This document shows positions 41,861 to 49,325 of a DNA stretch of 64,000 nt, in pieces. Numbering within the stretch: position 1 is the stretch's first letter; each line of letters opens with the position of its first letter. This DNA is from Niameybacter massiliensis. GTDB lineage: Bacteria; Bacillota; Clostridia; Lachnospirales; Cellulosilyticaceae. The DNA lies in assembly GCF_001282685.1 (NCBI RefSeq), contig NZ_LN875035.1, positions 1,895,788 to 1,959,787 on the forward strand, given 5' to 3'. Below the pieces are notes generated by a model. It was not told the DNA's origin. It ran no database searches and saw nothing but the letters and a program-made list of their open reading frames with translations. Both the position numbers and the translations under genes were made by a program.

Positions 41861-41912
41861 TTTTACCCTCCATACATTCAGCTAAATTCTAATTTATCGA
41901 CCTATAAAATAT

Positions 41913-42893
41913 CTATTTGCTTAACTCCCGCACTTGCCCAATACATAGATTTATAATTTCTTCCATGTAACAATTACTTAGTATAACGGCAGCAACTTCT
42001 CTTTTTGTATCTATACATAAGATACTCGCAAAACATCTCGTTCCTCCACTATGAAATGAAATATCTAAATCTGGTATCAATATCCAGCATAAACCTATAT
42101 CTAGCGGTAGCCCCTTCCCTCTTTGATATTCTGCATGTTTCATATGACAAAGCCTTGTTACTTTATTATTTGAATCAAATTGTGACTGAGCATATTTCAA
42201 CATATCTTCTGCTGTCGAGCATAAAAAACCTGCTGCTCCGATAATACTTTCTTTATCCCATATTAAATTGCCTAATGCTTTTCCCTTTTCATATCCACTA
42301 ATGAGCTCGCTAATGTCAGCTTTATTGACTATAGATGTATGATTTAAGCCTAAGTCTTCTATGTATTCTTCAATTAAAGCGTCAATAGGTTGATGATACA
42401 CTTATGATAGACAATACCCTAAAATACCTACTGCTGGATAAGTCTTATCTTCAAGCTCAATATCCTCTAGCATTTTAATCATTTCTGTATAATTGATTTT
42501 ATTATATTCGTTCTCTGCAATATTTTGCTTAAAACGTTCCTCAAACTCTGGCGTATCACTAGGATATCCTGATGTATGTGTTGCAAGGCTTCTTAATGTG
42601 GGATAGAGCTTTCCTGAAGGTAAATTAGAAATAAACTTATTGATCCGATCTTCTAATGATACCTTTCCCGCTATAACTGCCTTACCTAAAATATAGCTTG
42701 TAAATGTTTTTGTTATAGAACCTATCTCATACTTATATTGCTCATAAGGTACCTCATTTCCTTCATTTTGAAAGAGGTGATAGGCCTCTACCCCCTTCTT
42801 ATATAAGCCTACTGTAATACTTACTTCAGGCTTATTCTGACATATTTCCTTAATCCCATGGATTGTTTCACTACTAAGCAATGTCCTATTCAT
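41913..42893 (-). pseudogene. Serine hydrolase (beta-lactamase family), split by in-frame TAA
   Basis: Two contiguous frames in the same register are separated by TAA at 42402-42404. The N-terminal part (from ATG 42893) has the active-site S-x-x-K (GSITKTFTS), 'LRSLATHTSGYP', and ends 'GILGYCLS'. The C-terminal part continues 'YHQPIDALIEEYIED' and has 'GLCWILIPDLDISFHSGGTRCF' (the HSGG box). Joined, they make a normal 326-aa class C/DD-peptidase-type enzyme. The usual Y-x-N motif is also not clear (YPAVGI in place of YSN-x-G). A CAA-to-TAA change is the simplest cause. Confidence 0.7.
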
Positions 42894-43020
42894 TATTTTT
42901 ACTCCCCTTGTCCTATCATTTATAAAAATTCTATTTTAAAGTGGATTACTTACAAGTTTATATTAAAAAACTAAATTTTACAACAATTCATCTTTTAACT
43001 TTCTATCATAAAATCATTTT
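42894..43020. other. AT-rich gap ahead of the structured RNA
   Basis: No ORF or clear promoter seen. It would contain the promoter of the RNA at 43.1 kb if the RNA has its own; no good -35/-10 pair with 16-18 bp spacing was found. Confidence 0.4.
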
Positions 43021-43021
43021 A

Positions 43022-43097
43022 CGCACAACAAGCCACTCTAAATCGACCTCCCCCTGATAAAACATAGGTAGATTTAGAGTGGCTTGTATGTTGTGGC
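43022..43097 (+). other. Long hairpin before the structured RNA
   Basis: ACAAGCCACTCTAAATC and GATTTAGAGTGGCTTGT (arms ending at 43044 and starting at 43071) pair perfectly over 17 bp, extended outward by CACAAC/GTTGTG around a small bulge and inward by ACCT/AGGT. It may be the 5' domain of the RNA or a separate repeat element. Confidence 0.55.
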
Positions 43098-43104
43098 AAA
43101 ATAT

Positions 43105-43516
43105 GAAGACTTCATAGAGGTAATCCATATGCTCAAGATTTAGCCATTACCCTTGTAGGATGCCTTGACTAGGCTTAAGTTGGTGCGCCTGTGTTGGGTG
43201 ACCTTAGGTGAAAGAGCTATCGTATAGTTATCACTGCTGGTTACCAAGTCGGCTGGCCGTATTAAGGTGCTTCGTAGCAACTGACATGGGGTAATTTTAA
43301 TACCTATTGAATAGGATTTAAAGAACTATGTAGACTTCGTATAGTAACTGATCTAAGAAGCTGCCACCGCCTCTAAGAACAGTGCCTAAAAATAAATCGC
43401 TTCATACTAGCAGAGGGGACTAGGATTTCACTATTTATCTTTAGTAGTACAAGAAGGAAGTGGGCCTAGGATTACCGTCTTCTTGTGCTTGTCTTGATAC
43501 TATAGTTATACAAGAA
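43105..43516 (+). ncRNA. Candidate large structured non-coding RNA (family not identified)
   Basis: A long-range closing helix joins the two ends: GAAGAC (43105-43110) with GTCTTC (43477-43482), and GGTAATCC (43119-43126) with GGATTACC (43469-43476), 14 bp in all. Inside lie GCCT/AGGC (43162-43174) and a stacked arm GGTGACC/GGTTACC (43197-43245) with GGTGA/TCACT and a terminal hairpin. GTCGG/CTGAC (43248-43285) encloses TGCT/AGCA; then come CCTAT/ATAGG (43303-43315), ACTAT/ATAGT (43325-43345) and CCTCT/AGAGG (43370-43416). G-U pairs in several helices hold only on the + strand. No ORF fits, and GC is higher than in the flanks. Size and complexity recall OLE, ROOL or GOLLD RNAs, but I could not match a family. 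Confidence 0.7.
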
Positions 43517-43568
43517 AAAACAAACTGCGTCTAGTCTTAAATATTCACAATTTTTATAAATATTCAGA

Positions 43569-43602
43569 ACCAAAAAACAATGCCCTTTTGGTGATTTTTT
43601 TC
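43569..43602 (+). terminator. Terminator after the structured RNA
   Basis: ACCAAAA (43569-43575) pairs with TTTTGGT (43586-43592), followed by eight or more T. It would give an RNA of roughly 500-580 nt if transcription starts near 43.02-43.1 kb. Confidence 0.65.
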
Positions 43603-43624
43603 CTAGAAATCATAAAAGTGAATT

Positions 43625-43751
43625 TGGAAGGGAGAGGGGCTAAAATCTTAGCGTTTGTGCAAAATGTATACTCAAAAAATAGAGTTCTAGCAATATGCAC
43701 AAAGGGTTCATTTTTAGCCAGAATCACTAAAATTATAGCCCCACTATTCCA
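43625..43751. repeat. Imperfect inverted repeat, possible MITE or operator structure
   Basis: Arms TGGAA (43625-43629), GGGGCTAAAATCTTAG (43636-43651) and GTTTGTGC (43653-43660) match in reverse TTCCA (43747-43751), CTAAAATTATAGCCCC (43727-43742) and GCACAAA (43697-43703). It lies between the RNA terminator and the HTH gene at 43813. No transposase is present. Confidence 0.5.
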
Positions 43752-43812
43752 CACTCTATTTTCATGCTATAATCTAAAATTATATATAATTAAAATTTTA
43801 TGGAGGATAACT

Positions 43813-44241
43813 ATGTTAAAGGATAAATGGTTAACGATTGCTCTTTTTACTTTATCTGGTACTATTTTATTAAGTGGATTATGGATTAAAGATGCACTTA
43901 ATAATCTTACTTTTTACGCACCTACTTCAAGTAATAATACAGATTATAGGGTTGCAGATCAGTTGAATCAACTGAATTCAATACTTCAAAAAGCAACTTC
44001 TACTTCAAATAATAAATCTGCTAATGGCATCACTTCTTTATTAAATAATCCTAAGAATATGTATTTAGGTGAGGCAGCTAAATATTTAGATGTATCGGAA
44101 AAACAGCTTAAGGAGATCATTCAAGATCCTATATCTGAATTACCTTATATACAAATAAGTGATACTGCTTATATTTTCAATCAAAAAGCTTTAGATAAAT
44201 GGTTAGAAAAAGGATATATTCTACCTAGCGTACAAAAATAG
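43813..44241 (+). CDS. Membrane-anchored protein with C-terminal helix-turn-helix-like domain
   Basis: The 142-aa protein starts at ATG 43813 after GGAGG; the frame extends upstream but through the inverted repeat. Residues 6-25 are a transmembrane helix (WLTIALFTLSGTILLSGLWI). A polar, asparagine- and serine-rich linker follows (about 35-80). The C-terminal ~60 residues read 'MYLGEAAKYLDVSEKQLKEII...' and 'ALDKWLEKGYILPS', an excisionase/MerR-type HTH. DNA-binding domains fused to a membrane anchor are unusual; it may tether DNA or RNA or sense the envelope. The nearest upstream element is the structured RNA. Confidence 0.6.
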   Translation: MLKDKWLTIALFTLSGTILLSGLWIKDALNNLTFYAPTSSNNTDYRVADQLNQLNSILQKATSTSNNKSANGITSLLNNPKNMYLGEAAKYLDVSEKQLKEIIQDPISELPYIQISDTAYIFNQKALDKWLEKGYILPSVQK

Positions 44242-44278
44242 GATAGAAGGCACATTCAAGCGCCTTCTATCCTATTTT
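44236..44278. terminator. Bidirectional terminator between convergent genes
   Basis: ATAGGATAGAAGGC (44238-44251) pairs with GCCTTCTATCCTAT (44262-44275) and is followed by TTTT; A-rich sequence on the other side gives U on the minus strand. It overlaps the stop codons of both neighbours. Confidence 0.8.
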
Positions 44279-45041
44279 ATTCTTTTACCCTATACGTTTG
44301 ACAATCATCTGAGCGATCTAAGAAACCATATTCTATAAGGGCTCTTCTAATGGTTGCATAGTCCTCATATAAACGTCCCAGTGTTCTATTGATTTCCTTT
44401 TCAGGATACTCACGGTCCTTTGTAAAGTTTTTCATCACTTCTCTGAGTATAATAATTTTTTTCTTTTCCTTAGCTGGGAACTGTTTAATCGCACCATTGG
44501 TATCCATATAAGCTTTGATGGTCTTTTCTCTTTCAGTATCTGTAATATTATAGCGATCATCCATCATTGTCGCAGTATCGTGTAGATGCTCAATAACACC
44601 ATTATCAGACTGGCTCATACATCTGCTTGTTTTTTCTTCTAAAGATTGCATTAAGGCTACAAACAATTTGGCTTGCTTTTCCTTTTCACGGAGCTTGTAG
44701 CGATGATTACGTACTGTAGAATGAGCAATTCCTACTTCCTTAGCTATCATTTTATCATCTTTCCCTTGGGACATAAGTGTTAGTATTCTTTGCTGAATCT
44801 CAGAAATCCCCATAAGTTCAGGGTTGCGGCTCAATAGGTAATCGATTGTTTCACCATGTTTTTGTTGCATATGTTTTTTTACTGCACCAAAGGCATCATA
44901 AAGTTCACCCTCCACTTTATAGATTCTTCCCTTTTCAAATGTGCACCCACATAAAACGCAAACAAAATGCTCATTTGTTTCTCTATATCCTTTTACAATC
45001 GTTTCAATATCCTCGTCCCACATACGATTATTCTCTTCCAT
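44277..45041 (-). CDS. DUF2087-type transcriptional regulator with zinc finger and LuxR-like HTH
   Basis: The 254-aa protein has an N-terminal C2H2-like zinc site (CVLCGCTF with KKHMQQKHG, residues about 27-65) and a LuxR/sigma-like HTH ('ISEIQQRILTLMSQGKDDKMIAKEVGIAHSTVRNH', about 78-112). The C-terminal DUF2087 domain reads 'FPAKEKKKIIILREV', 'YPEKEINRTLGRLYEDYATIRRALIEYGFLDR'. DUF2087 regulators are common in clostridia and bacilli. The gene stands alone between terminators. Target genes are not evident. Confidence 0.75.
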   Translation of the reverse strand: MEENNRMWDEDIETIVKGYRETNEHFVCVLCGCTFEKGRIYKVEGELYDAFGAVKKHMQQKHGETIDYLLSRNPELMGISEIQQRILTLMSQGKDDKMIAKEVGIAHSTVRNHRYKLREKEKQAKLFVALMQSLEEKTSRCMSQSDNGVIEHLHDTATMMDDRYNITDTEREKTIKAYMDTNGAIKQFPAKEKKKIIILREVMKNFTKDREYPEKEINRTLGRLYEDYATIRRALIEYGFLDRSDDCQTYRVKE

Positions 45042-45245
45042 AAACCTATCTCCTAACCCTGTTTTACAGTGTATTTATAGTATTTTTTATAGATGCTTTT
45101 ACTATTTTCTGATTTCTATTATAAAACTAATTTCGCATTTAGTCTATATATAAATAAACATTTCTCATTTTTGTTTGCATATTATGTGTTTTCATATCTA
45201 TGTGTTTATATATTTATGTATTTTATATCTCTTAACTTTCAAGAC

Positions 45246-45281
45246 ACAAAAAGAGCATCGCCTTTACAAGAAGATGCTCTC
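45246..45281 (-). terminator. Terminator of the GNAT gene at 45300
   Basis: AGAGCATC (45252-45259) pairs with GATGCTCT (45273-45280); reading leftward it is followed by TTTTTG. Confidence 0.7.
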
Positions 45282-45299
45282 TAGTATTCAATCCTTATT

Positions 45300-45749
45300 T
45301 TAAAGATGGATAGAATAAATTCTACTTTCTTCATTCCATACATCCATTCTATTTTCTACATATTCAAAACCATACTTCTCATATAATCCCACATGGTCTG
45401 TCGCCAAATAAACCTTTTCATACCCTTGCTCCTTGGCAACTTTTAAAGCATGTTGGATAAGCTTACCGCTATAGCGGTGTCCTCTATAAGTTGGATCTGT
45501 ATAAACAAATCCAATCCACGGGAACAAGCTATTCTCATCAATACAGTCCTTTTGAGTAAGCGTTAAAAAAGCTGCAACCTTTTCTTGATCCATAAGAAAA
45601 TAAACCTTTCCATCTTTCCCCAACATCTCTTCAAATGTTTGCTCCGTGATTAACTGAGCTAGAAATTTACTCGCTCCCCATTCACATGCTTTTAAGTACT
45701 TTATCAATTCATCCTTTTTGTCATAGGTTATGTATTCAATAATATCCAT
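45300..45749 (-). CDS. GNAT-family N-acetyltransferase
   Basis: The 149-aa protein shows 'VYTDPTYRGHRYSGKLIQHALKVAKEQGYEKVYLATDHVGLYEKYGF', with the acetyl-CoA-binding R-G-H-R-x-S-G variant of Q-x-x-G-x-G/A and the 'GLYEKYGFE' end. Its length matches small amine acetyltransferases. The acceptor is unknown. Confidence 0.8.
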   Translation of the reverse strand: MDIIEYITYDKKDELIKYLKACEWGASKFLAQLITEQTFEEMLGKDGKVYFLMDQEKVAAFLTLTQKDCIDENSLFPWIGFVYTDPTYRGHRYSGKLIQHALKVAKEQGYEKVYLATDHVGLYEKYGFEYVENRMDVWNEESRIYSIHL

Positions 45750-45770
45750 TATTCATCCTCACTTTTATTG

Positions 45771-46358
45771 TTATTTTCTCTTAAACCACACAACGAGTCC
45801 TCCAATGATGACGATAATCCCTATGCCTATAAGTATTCCTTGATAACTTTTCACTTCATTGTTTGGCTGATTGCTTGCTTGAACTTCTTGTGTAGGTTGT
45901 GCTGCTTCTCCACTTACCTCATCTAATTTTCTTTGGGCTTCAAAGTAAGCTCCCTCATTAATATACCCTTCATATCTTTCAACCATATTGTATCTTTCAC
46001 TCACCAACTTAAGCGTTTCATAATCACTAGAAGTTACTTTAAATAACCATGATGGATCGACTTGTTGCGCGTCTATTAAGACTGCCACAATATAATCTCC
46101 TTGTTGAGGTATTTCATCTGTTCCGTAATACGCTGTTAACTTTTGAACTTGTAGCACTTCTTCATCTATGCTCCCCATCATAAGGGTTAACGGCATGAGG
46201 GTACAGTATGTATCTTGAATAGCTTTGATTTCTCCTATAAATAGTGCTTTCTGGTCGCCTTCCATCAGTGCTTCTGGGATATCTCCCGCCAAGATACTAA
46301 AGCTTAATGTAAGGAAACTTACCAATAGCACACAACACCTAATCAAGTTTCTTTTCAT
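45771..46358 (-). CDS. Secreted/cell-surface protein with C-terminal anchor, 195 aa
   Basis: Not recognised as a family. An N-terminal signal peptide (residues 4-24, LIRCCVLLVSFLTLSFSILAG) precedes an extracytoplasmic domain of about 125 residues. A disordered Gln/Asn/Pro-rich linker (PTQEVQASNQPNNE) follows, then a C-terminal transmembrane helix (GILIGIGIIVIIGGLVVWF) and KRK. It overlaps the end of the kinase-like gene by 4 bp, so the two are co-transcribed. Confidence 0.6.
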   Translation of the reverse strand: MKRNLIRCCVLLVSFLTLSFSILAGDIPEALMEGDQKALFIGEIKAIQDTYCTLMPLTLMMGSIDEEVLQVQKLTAYYGTDEIPQQGDYIVAVLIDAQQVDPSWLFKVTSSDYETLKLVSERYNMVERYEGYINEGAYFEAQRKLDEVSGEAAQPTQEVQASNQPNNEVKSYQGILIGIGIIVIIGGLVVWFKRK

Positions 46359-46882
46359 CTCTTTATAACCCCTGTTTCCTGTATTTCTTTAATCCACTGA
46401 TTCACTTTTTTTCTACTTGTTAGTTCTACATAGACCTTATCTGGATATTTAGTCTTAAGCCTCTGTATGTTCTTTCTACCTGTTTGAGGAAACTTCCATA
46501 TGAACTTTAAAAAGTCTATAAACTCTTTATCCACTTTTTCTATGCAATCATTAGGTAAATCCGAACGTTGCTTGCCAAGTCTTTTGATTGCGCTCCACAT
46601 ACACAGGTAATGATTGATATTTAAATCAATAATTACATCAGCTGCTTCAAAGCGCATTTCTAAAGTCCTATCATAATTCCCATCAATAATCCATTTATCG
46701 CCTGTCACCATCTTATGCTGCTTTTCTACCCATTCATTCCTCGGTGTTTTCACCCAGTTAGGTCTCCAATATTCTTTATCTAAATGAATCAAAGGGTAGC
46801 CTATGGCCTCTGCTATTTTTTTAGACAGATAGCTTTTCCCACTTCCTGGACTTCCCACAATAATAATATGCTTGTATTCCAT
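46355..46882 (-). CDS. P-loop kinase of the FlaR/topology-modulation family
   Basis: The 175-aa protein has Walker A 'IIVGSPGSGKSYLSKKIAEAIG' at residues 7-28, 'PLIHLDKEYWRPNW' (substrate Asp), 'KWIIDGNYDRTLEMRFEAADVIIDLN' and a C-terminal 'VYVELTSRKKVNQWI', which is the pattern of FlaR-like adenylate-kinase-related proteins common in Firmicutes. Physiological substrate unknown. Confidence 0.7.
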   Translation of the reverse strand: MEYKHIIIVGSPGSGKSYLSKKIAEAIGYPLIHLDKEYWRPNWVKTPRNEWVEKQHKMVTGDKWIIDGNYDRTLEMRFEAADVIIDLNINHYLCMWSAIKRLGKQRSDLPNDCIEKVDKEFIDFLKFIWKFPQTGRKNIQRLKTKYPDKVYVELTSRKKVNQWIKEIQETGVIKR

Positions 46883-46956
46883 ACATCCTCCATACCCTTA
46901 CAATTTTATTAATTAATCTGTCATTAAACGTATGCCCTTTTGAATTTCTATAGTGC

Positions 46957-47280
46957 CTAAAGCAATATTTCACTTTCAAAATACTGTTCTTGAAAATGAA
47001 CTTGTTGTCTTATTTCATCTACTGTAAAAGTCATACCATCCGGTGCGACCACCCATTTATCTTCTACATCATTTGTTCTATGAATGATTGCAATAACTTT
47101 ACCTGTAAAGGTCTCCACCGGTTCTAAAACCCCTAAAAGATAAGCGTCTTGCTCTTCACCATCTGGTGCCATAATGCCTTCTATATATCCATAATTAATC
47201 GGGTAATATAAATCTTTATGCTTCGGATGGTAGGTACCCATTGCTCGATCCACTTTTACTGTAACACGCTTTCCTATCAT
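46957..47280 (-). CDS. Inorganic-pyrophosphatase-like protein, 107 aa
   Basis: The sequence 'GTYHPKHKDLYYPINYGYIEGIMAPDGEEQDAYLLG' carries the type I pyrophosphatase active-site pattern (YPINYGY, then DGEEQDAYLLG with metal aspartates), but the protein is only 107 aa against about 170-200 for true enzymes. A short Firmicute subfamily of this size exists; whether it hydrolyses pyrophosphate is unclear. ATG 47280 follows GAGGAGG. Confidence 0.7.
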   Translation of the reverse strand: MIGKRVTVKVDRAMGTYHPKHKDLYYPINYGYIEGIMAPDGEEQDAYLLGVLEPVETFTGKVIAIIHRTNDVEDKWVVAPDGMTFTVDEIRQQVHFQEQYFESEILL

Positions 47281-47333
47281 TTTATACCTCCTCTTCACAA
47301 CACAATGCTTTTATCAACAAAATACATATGTTT

Positions 47334-48224
47334 CTATTCCATTCTCTCTTCATTTAAATTGAGCACATAGGCTTTAAAGGCCTGTTTGTGTGCTGATAAA
47401 GCGGTCTGTTTATTCCATCCCATATAAATCTTTTTATAGCCTATATCATCTTTAATTTTTACAATTGATATTTTATTGGTATTAATCATTGGCGTATCTA
47501 GAACAATAGCAATCCCTGCACCTGCAGCAACTAACCCTGAAAGAATACTACTTTCATTGGGTTCTGCAATAATCTTAGGTGTATACCCCATCATCTTCTC
47601 ATAGGATACTTTTTCATCTTGGGATTTCCCTTTATAGACGATAAAGTTCTCTTCCCTTAAAGCTTCTAAGGCAACTTCCTCTTTATTTGCTAAATGATGA
47701 TTTTTAGGTACAATTAAAACATATGCTTCCTTCTTTACAAATACTGCTTCAATTTCAGGATAAGCATCCATCTCCTTTAAGTCATCAAAAAATCCAAAAT
47801 CTACTCTACCATACTTCAGATGCTTTAAAATCTCTTCGCTAGATTGAGTATTTAGGTTGAACCTTGTTTGTAAATGGTTACTCAAAAAGGTACTTATTAA
47901 AAAAGGAATGAATGTTGCACCTATACAGTTCGTTGATGCTATAGATAAAATAAAATCATCATGCCTTTTCATTTCTTGAAGTTTTTCTTTGCCTCTTTCT
48001 ATTTCATTCAATGCGGCATCTGCATATTTCAAAAAGGTTTCTCCAAATGGTGTAATCTTGATGTTACGTCCTTCTCTTTCGAAAAGTGGAACCTCTAATT
48101 CCTCTTCTAATTTTGAAATCGTCTTGCTAAGCGCAGGTTGTGTAATTAAGAGTATATGAGCCGCTGCCGTAAAGTTTTGGGTCTTCGCTATTACTTTAAA
48201 GTATTCTAATTGTTGTAAGTTCAT
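47334..48224 (-). CDS. LysR-family transcriptional regulator
   Basis: The 296-aa protein has the LysR HTH ('MNLQQLEYFKVIAKTQNFTAAAHILLITQPALSKTISKLEEELEVPLFEREGRNIKIT') and a periplasmic-binding-protein-like effector domain. ATG 48224 follows AAGGAGAGCCA. It is divergent from the ferredoxin-nitroreductase gene, and a perfect palindrome with LysR character (48265-48289) lies between them, so it likely controls that gene and itself. Confidence 0.85.
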   Translation of the reverse strand: MNLQQLEYFKVIAKTQNFTAAAHILLITQPALSKTISKLEEELEVPLFEREGRNIKITPFGETFLKYADAALNEIERGKEKLQEMKRHDDFILSIASTNCIGATFIPFLISTFLSNHLQTRFNLNTQSSEEILKHLKYGRVDFGFFDDLKEMDAYPEIEAVFVKKEAYVLIVPKNHHLANKEEVALEALREENFIVYKGKSQDEKVSYEKMMGYTPKIIAEPNESSILSGLVAAGAGIAIVLDTPMINTNKISIVKIKDDIGYKKIYMGWNKQTALSAHKQAFKAYVLNLNEERME

Positions 48225-48264
48225 TGGCTCTCCTTTATCTATTCTATTATTTATATCTCTCTTC

Positions 48265-48289
48265 AATCTATAACCATTAGTTATAGATT
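48265..48289. promoter_or_regulatory. LysR-type operator
   Basis: AATCTATAAC (48265-48274), spacer CATTA, GTTATAGATT (48280-48289): perfect 10-bp arms with the T-N11-A core. It lies 41 bp upstream of the LysR start and 180 bp from the nitroreductase gene. Confidence 0.7.
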
Positions 48290-48468
48290 AATATTTTTTT
48301 TAAATTAGACATCTGTTATTATGCAGTGCTATACTGCTATTATTCCGTAGACTGCCATCAATCTCTCATAGAAAAATTATAAATTTTAGGCATATAAATG
48401 TCAAATGACTCACTCAGTCTATTCTATAGTTGTTGGGAGCTCTCAATCTTATTTAGGAGTGTGTGAAA

Positions 48469-49290
48469 ATGTTCAAAGTAGATAAAAATAAATGTATTGC
48501 TTGTACACAATGTATCAAAGATTGCCCTGTTCATGTCATTGGTTTAGAAGAAGGAAAAGCTGTAATCCATAATGAAGGCTGTACGGAATGTGGTCACTGT
48601 GTGGCAATCTGTCCTGTAGATGCTGTTTCAACAGATACTTATAATATGGATGAAGTTCTTCCTTACAACAAGGATACTTTTACTGTGGGCGCAGACAATC
48701 TTTTAAACTTTATTAAGTTCCGAAGAAGTGTAAGAAAATTCAAGGACAAAGAAGTAGAACAAGATAAAGTTCTTAAAATAATCGATGCAGGCAGGTTTAC
48801 TCAAACATCAAGAAATAGTCAAGATGTGTCTTATATTGTGGTTTCAGAAAAACTTAATGAGTTAAAAGCATTAGCTTATGAAAGCTTAAAACAAAAAGGT
48901 GAAGCAATTCTTGCAAACCTAACGCCTGAGACCGAGCATCTTAAAAGATATGCCAACCTTTGGATTCATAGCTACAATGAATATCAGAAAGACCCATCAA
49001 AAAATGATAGTCTCTTCTTCAATGCACCATTGGCAATCCTAGTTACTTCTCCAACACCTATTAATGGAGGCCTCGCTTCTACAAATATGGAATTAATGGT
49101 CAATGCTTTAGGTCTTGGTACTTTCTATAGCGGCTTTTTCTTACATGCTACTCAAGATAATGAAGCCATTCTAGAGTTACTGGGCTTACAAGATAGTAAA
49201 AGACTTATTTCTTGCTTAGTCATTGGCTATCCCGATGTGAGCTATAAGCGAACAGCACCTAGAAAAAATGCCCAGATTACTTGGTTATAA
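48469..49290 (+). CDS. Ferredoxin-nitroreductase fusion protein
   Basis: The 273-aa protein begins with two 4Fe-4S motifs (CIACTQCIKDCP and CTECGHCVAICP, residues 10-50) and continues with a nitroreductase-like FMN domain ('FIKFRRSVRKFKDKEVEQDKV', 'TSRNSQDVSYIVVS', 'LNGGL..LGLGTFYSGFF'-like). It reduces nitro compounds or quinones, or disposes of electrons, with ferredoxin. ATG 48469 is preferred to the GTG at 48463 on spacing from AGGAG. A terminator follows at 49299. Confidence 0.8.
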   Translation: MFKVDKNKCIACTQCIKDCPVHVIGLEEGKAVIHNEGCTECGHCVAICPVDAVSTDTYNMDEVLPYNKDTFTVGADNLLNFIKFRRSVRKFKDKEVEQDKVLKIIDAGRFTQTSRNSQDVSYIVVSEKLNELKALAYESLKQKGEAILANLTPETEHLKRYANLWIHSYNEYQKDPSKNDSLFFNAPLAILVTSPTPINGGLASTNMELMVNALGLGTFYSGFFLHATQDNEAILELLGLQDSKRLISCLVIGYPDVSYKRTAPRKNAQITWL

Positions 49291-49298
49291 ACCAAAAC

Positions 49299-49325
49299 AG
49301 CCCCTCTATGAAGGGGCTTATTTTA
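49299..49325. terminator. Bidirectional terminator
   Basis: AGCCCCT (49299-49305) and AGGGGCT (49312-49318) with a short loop, followed by TTTT. It ends the nitroreductase transcript and partly the convergent double-GNAT gene. Confidence 0.75.

Noticed and set aside
43112..43135. Resemblance of AGAGGTAATCC-ATATGCTC to the RNase P RNA conserved region (AGAGGAAAGTCCATGCTC)
   Set aside because: The downstream RNase P core (ACAGAA and its P4 partner) and the expected spacing are absent, so it is not rnpB.
43554..43812. ORFs on both strands across 43554-43812
   Set aside because: They arise from the symmetry of the inverted repeat; neither has a ribosome site. The real gene starts at 43813.
48463..48468. 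GTG start for the ferredoxin-nitroreductase
   Set aside because: The ATG at 48469 has better spacing from AGGAG and begins the normal ferredoxin sequence.
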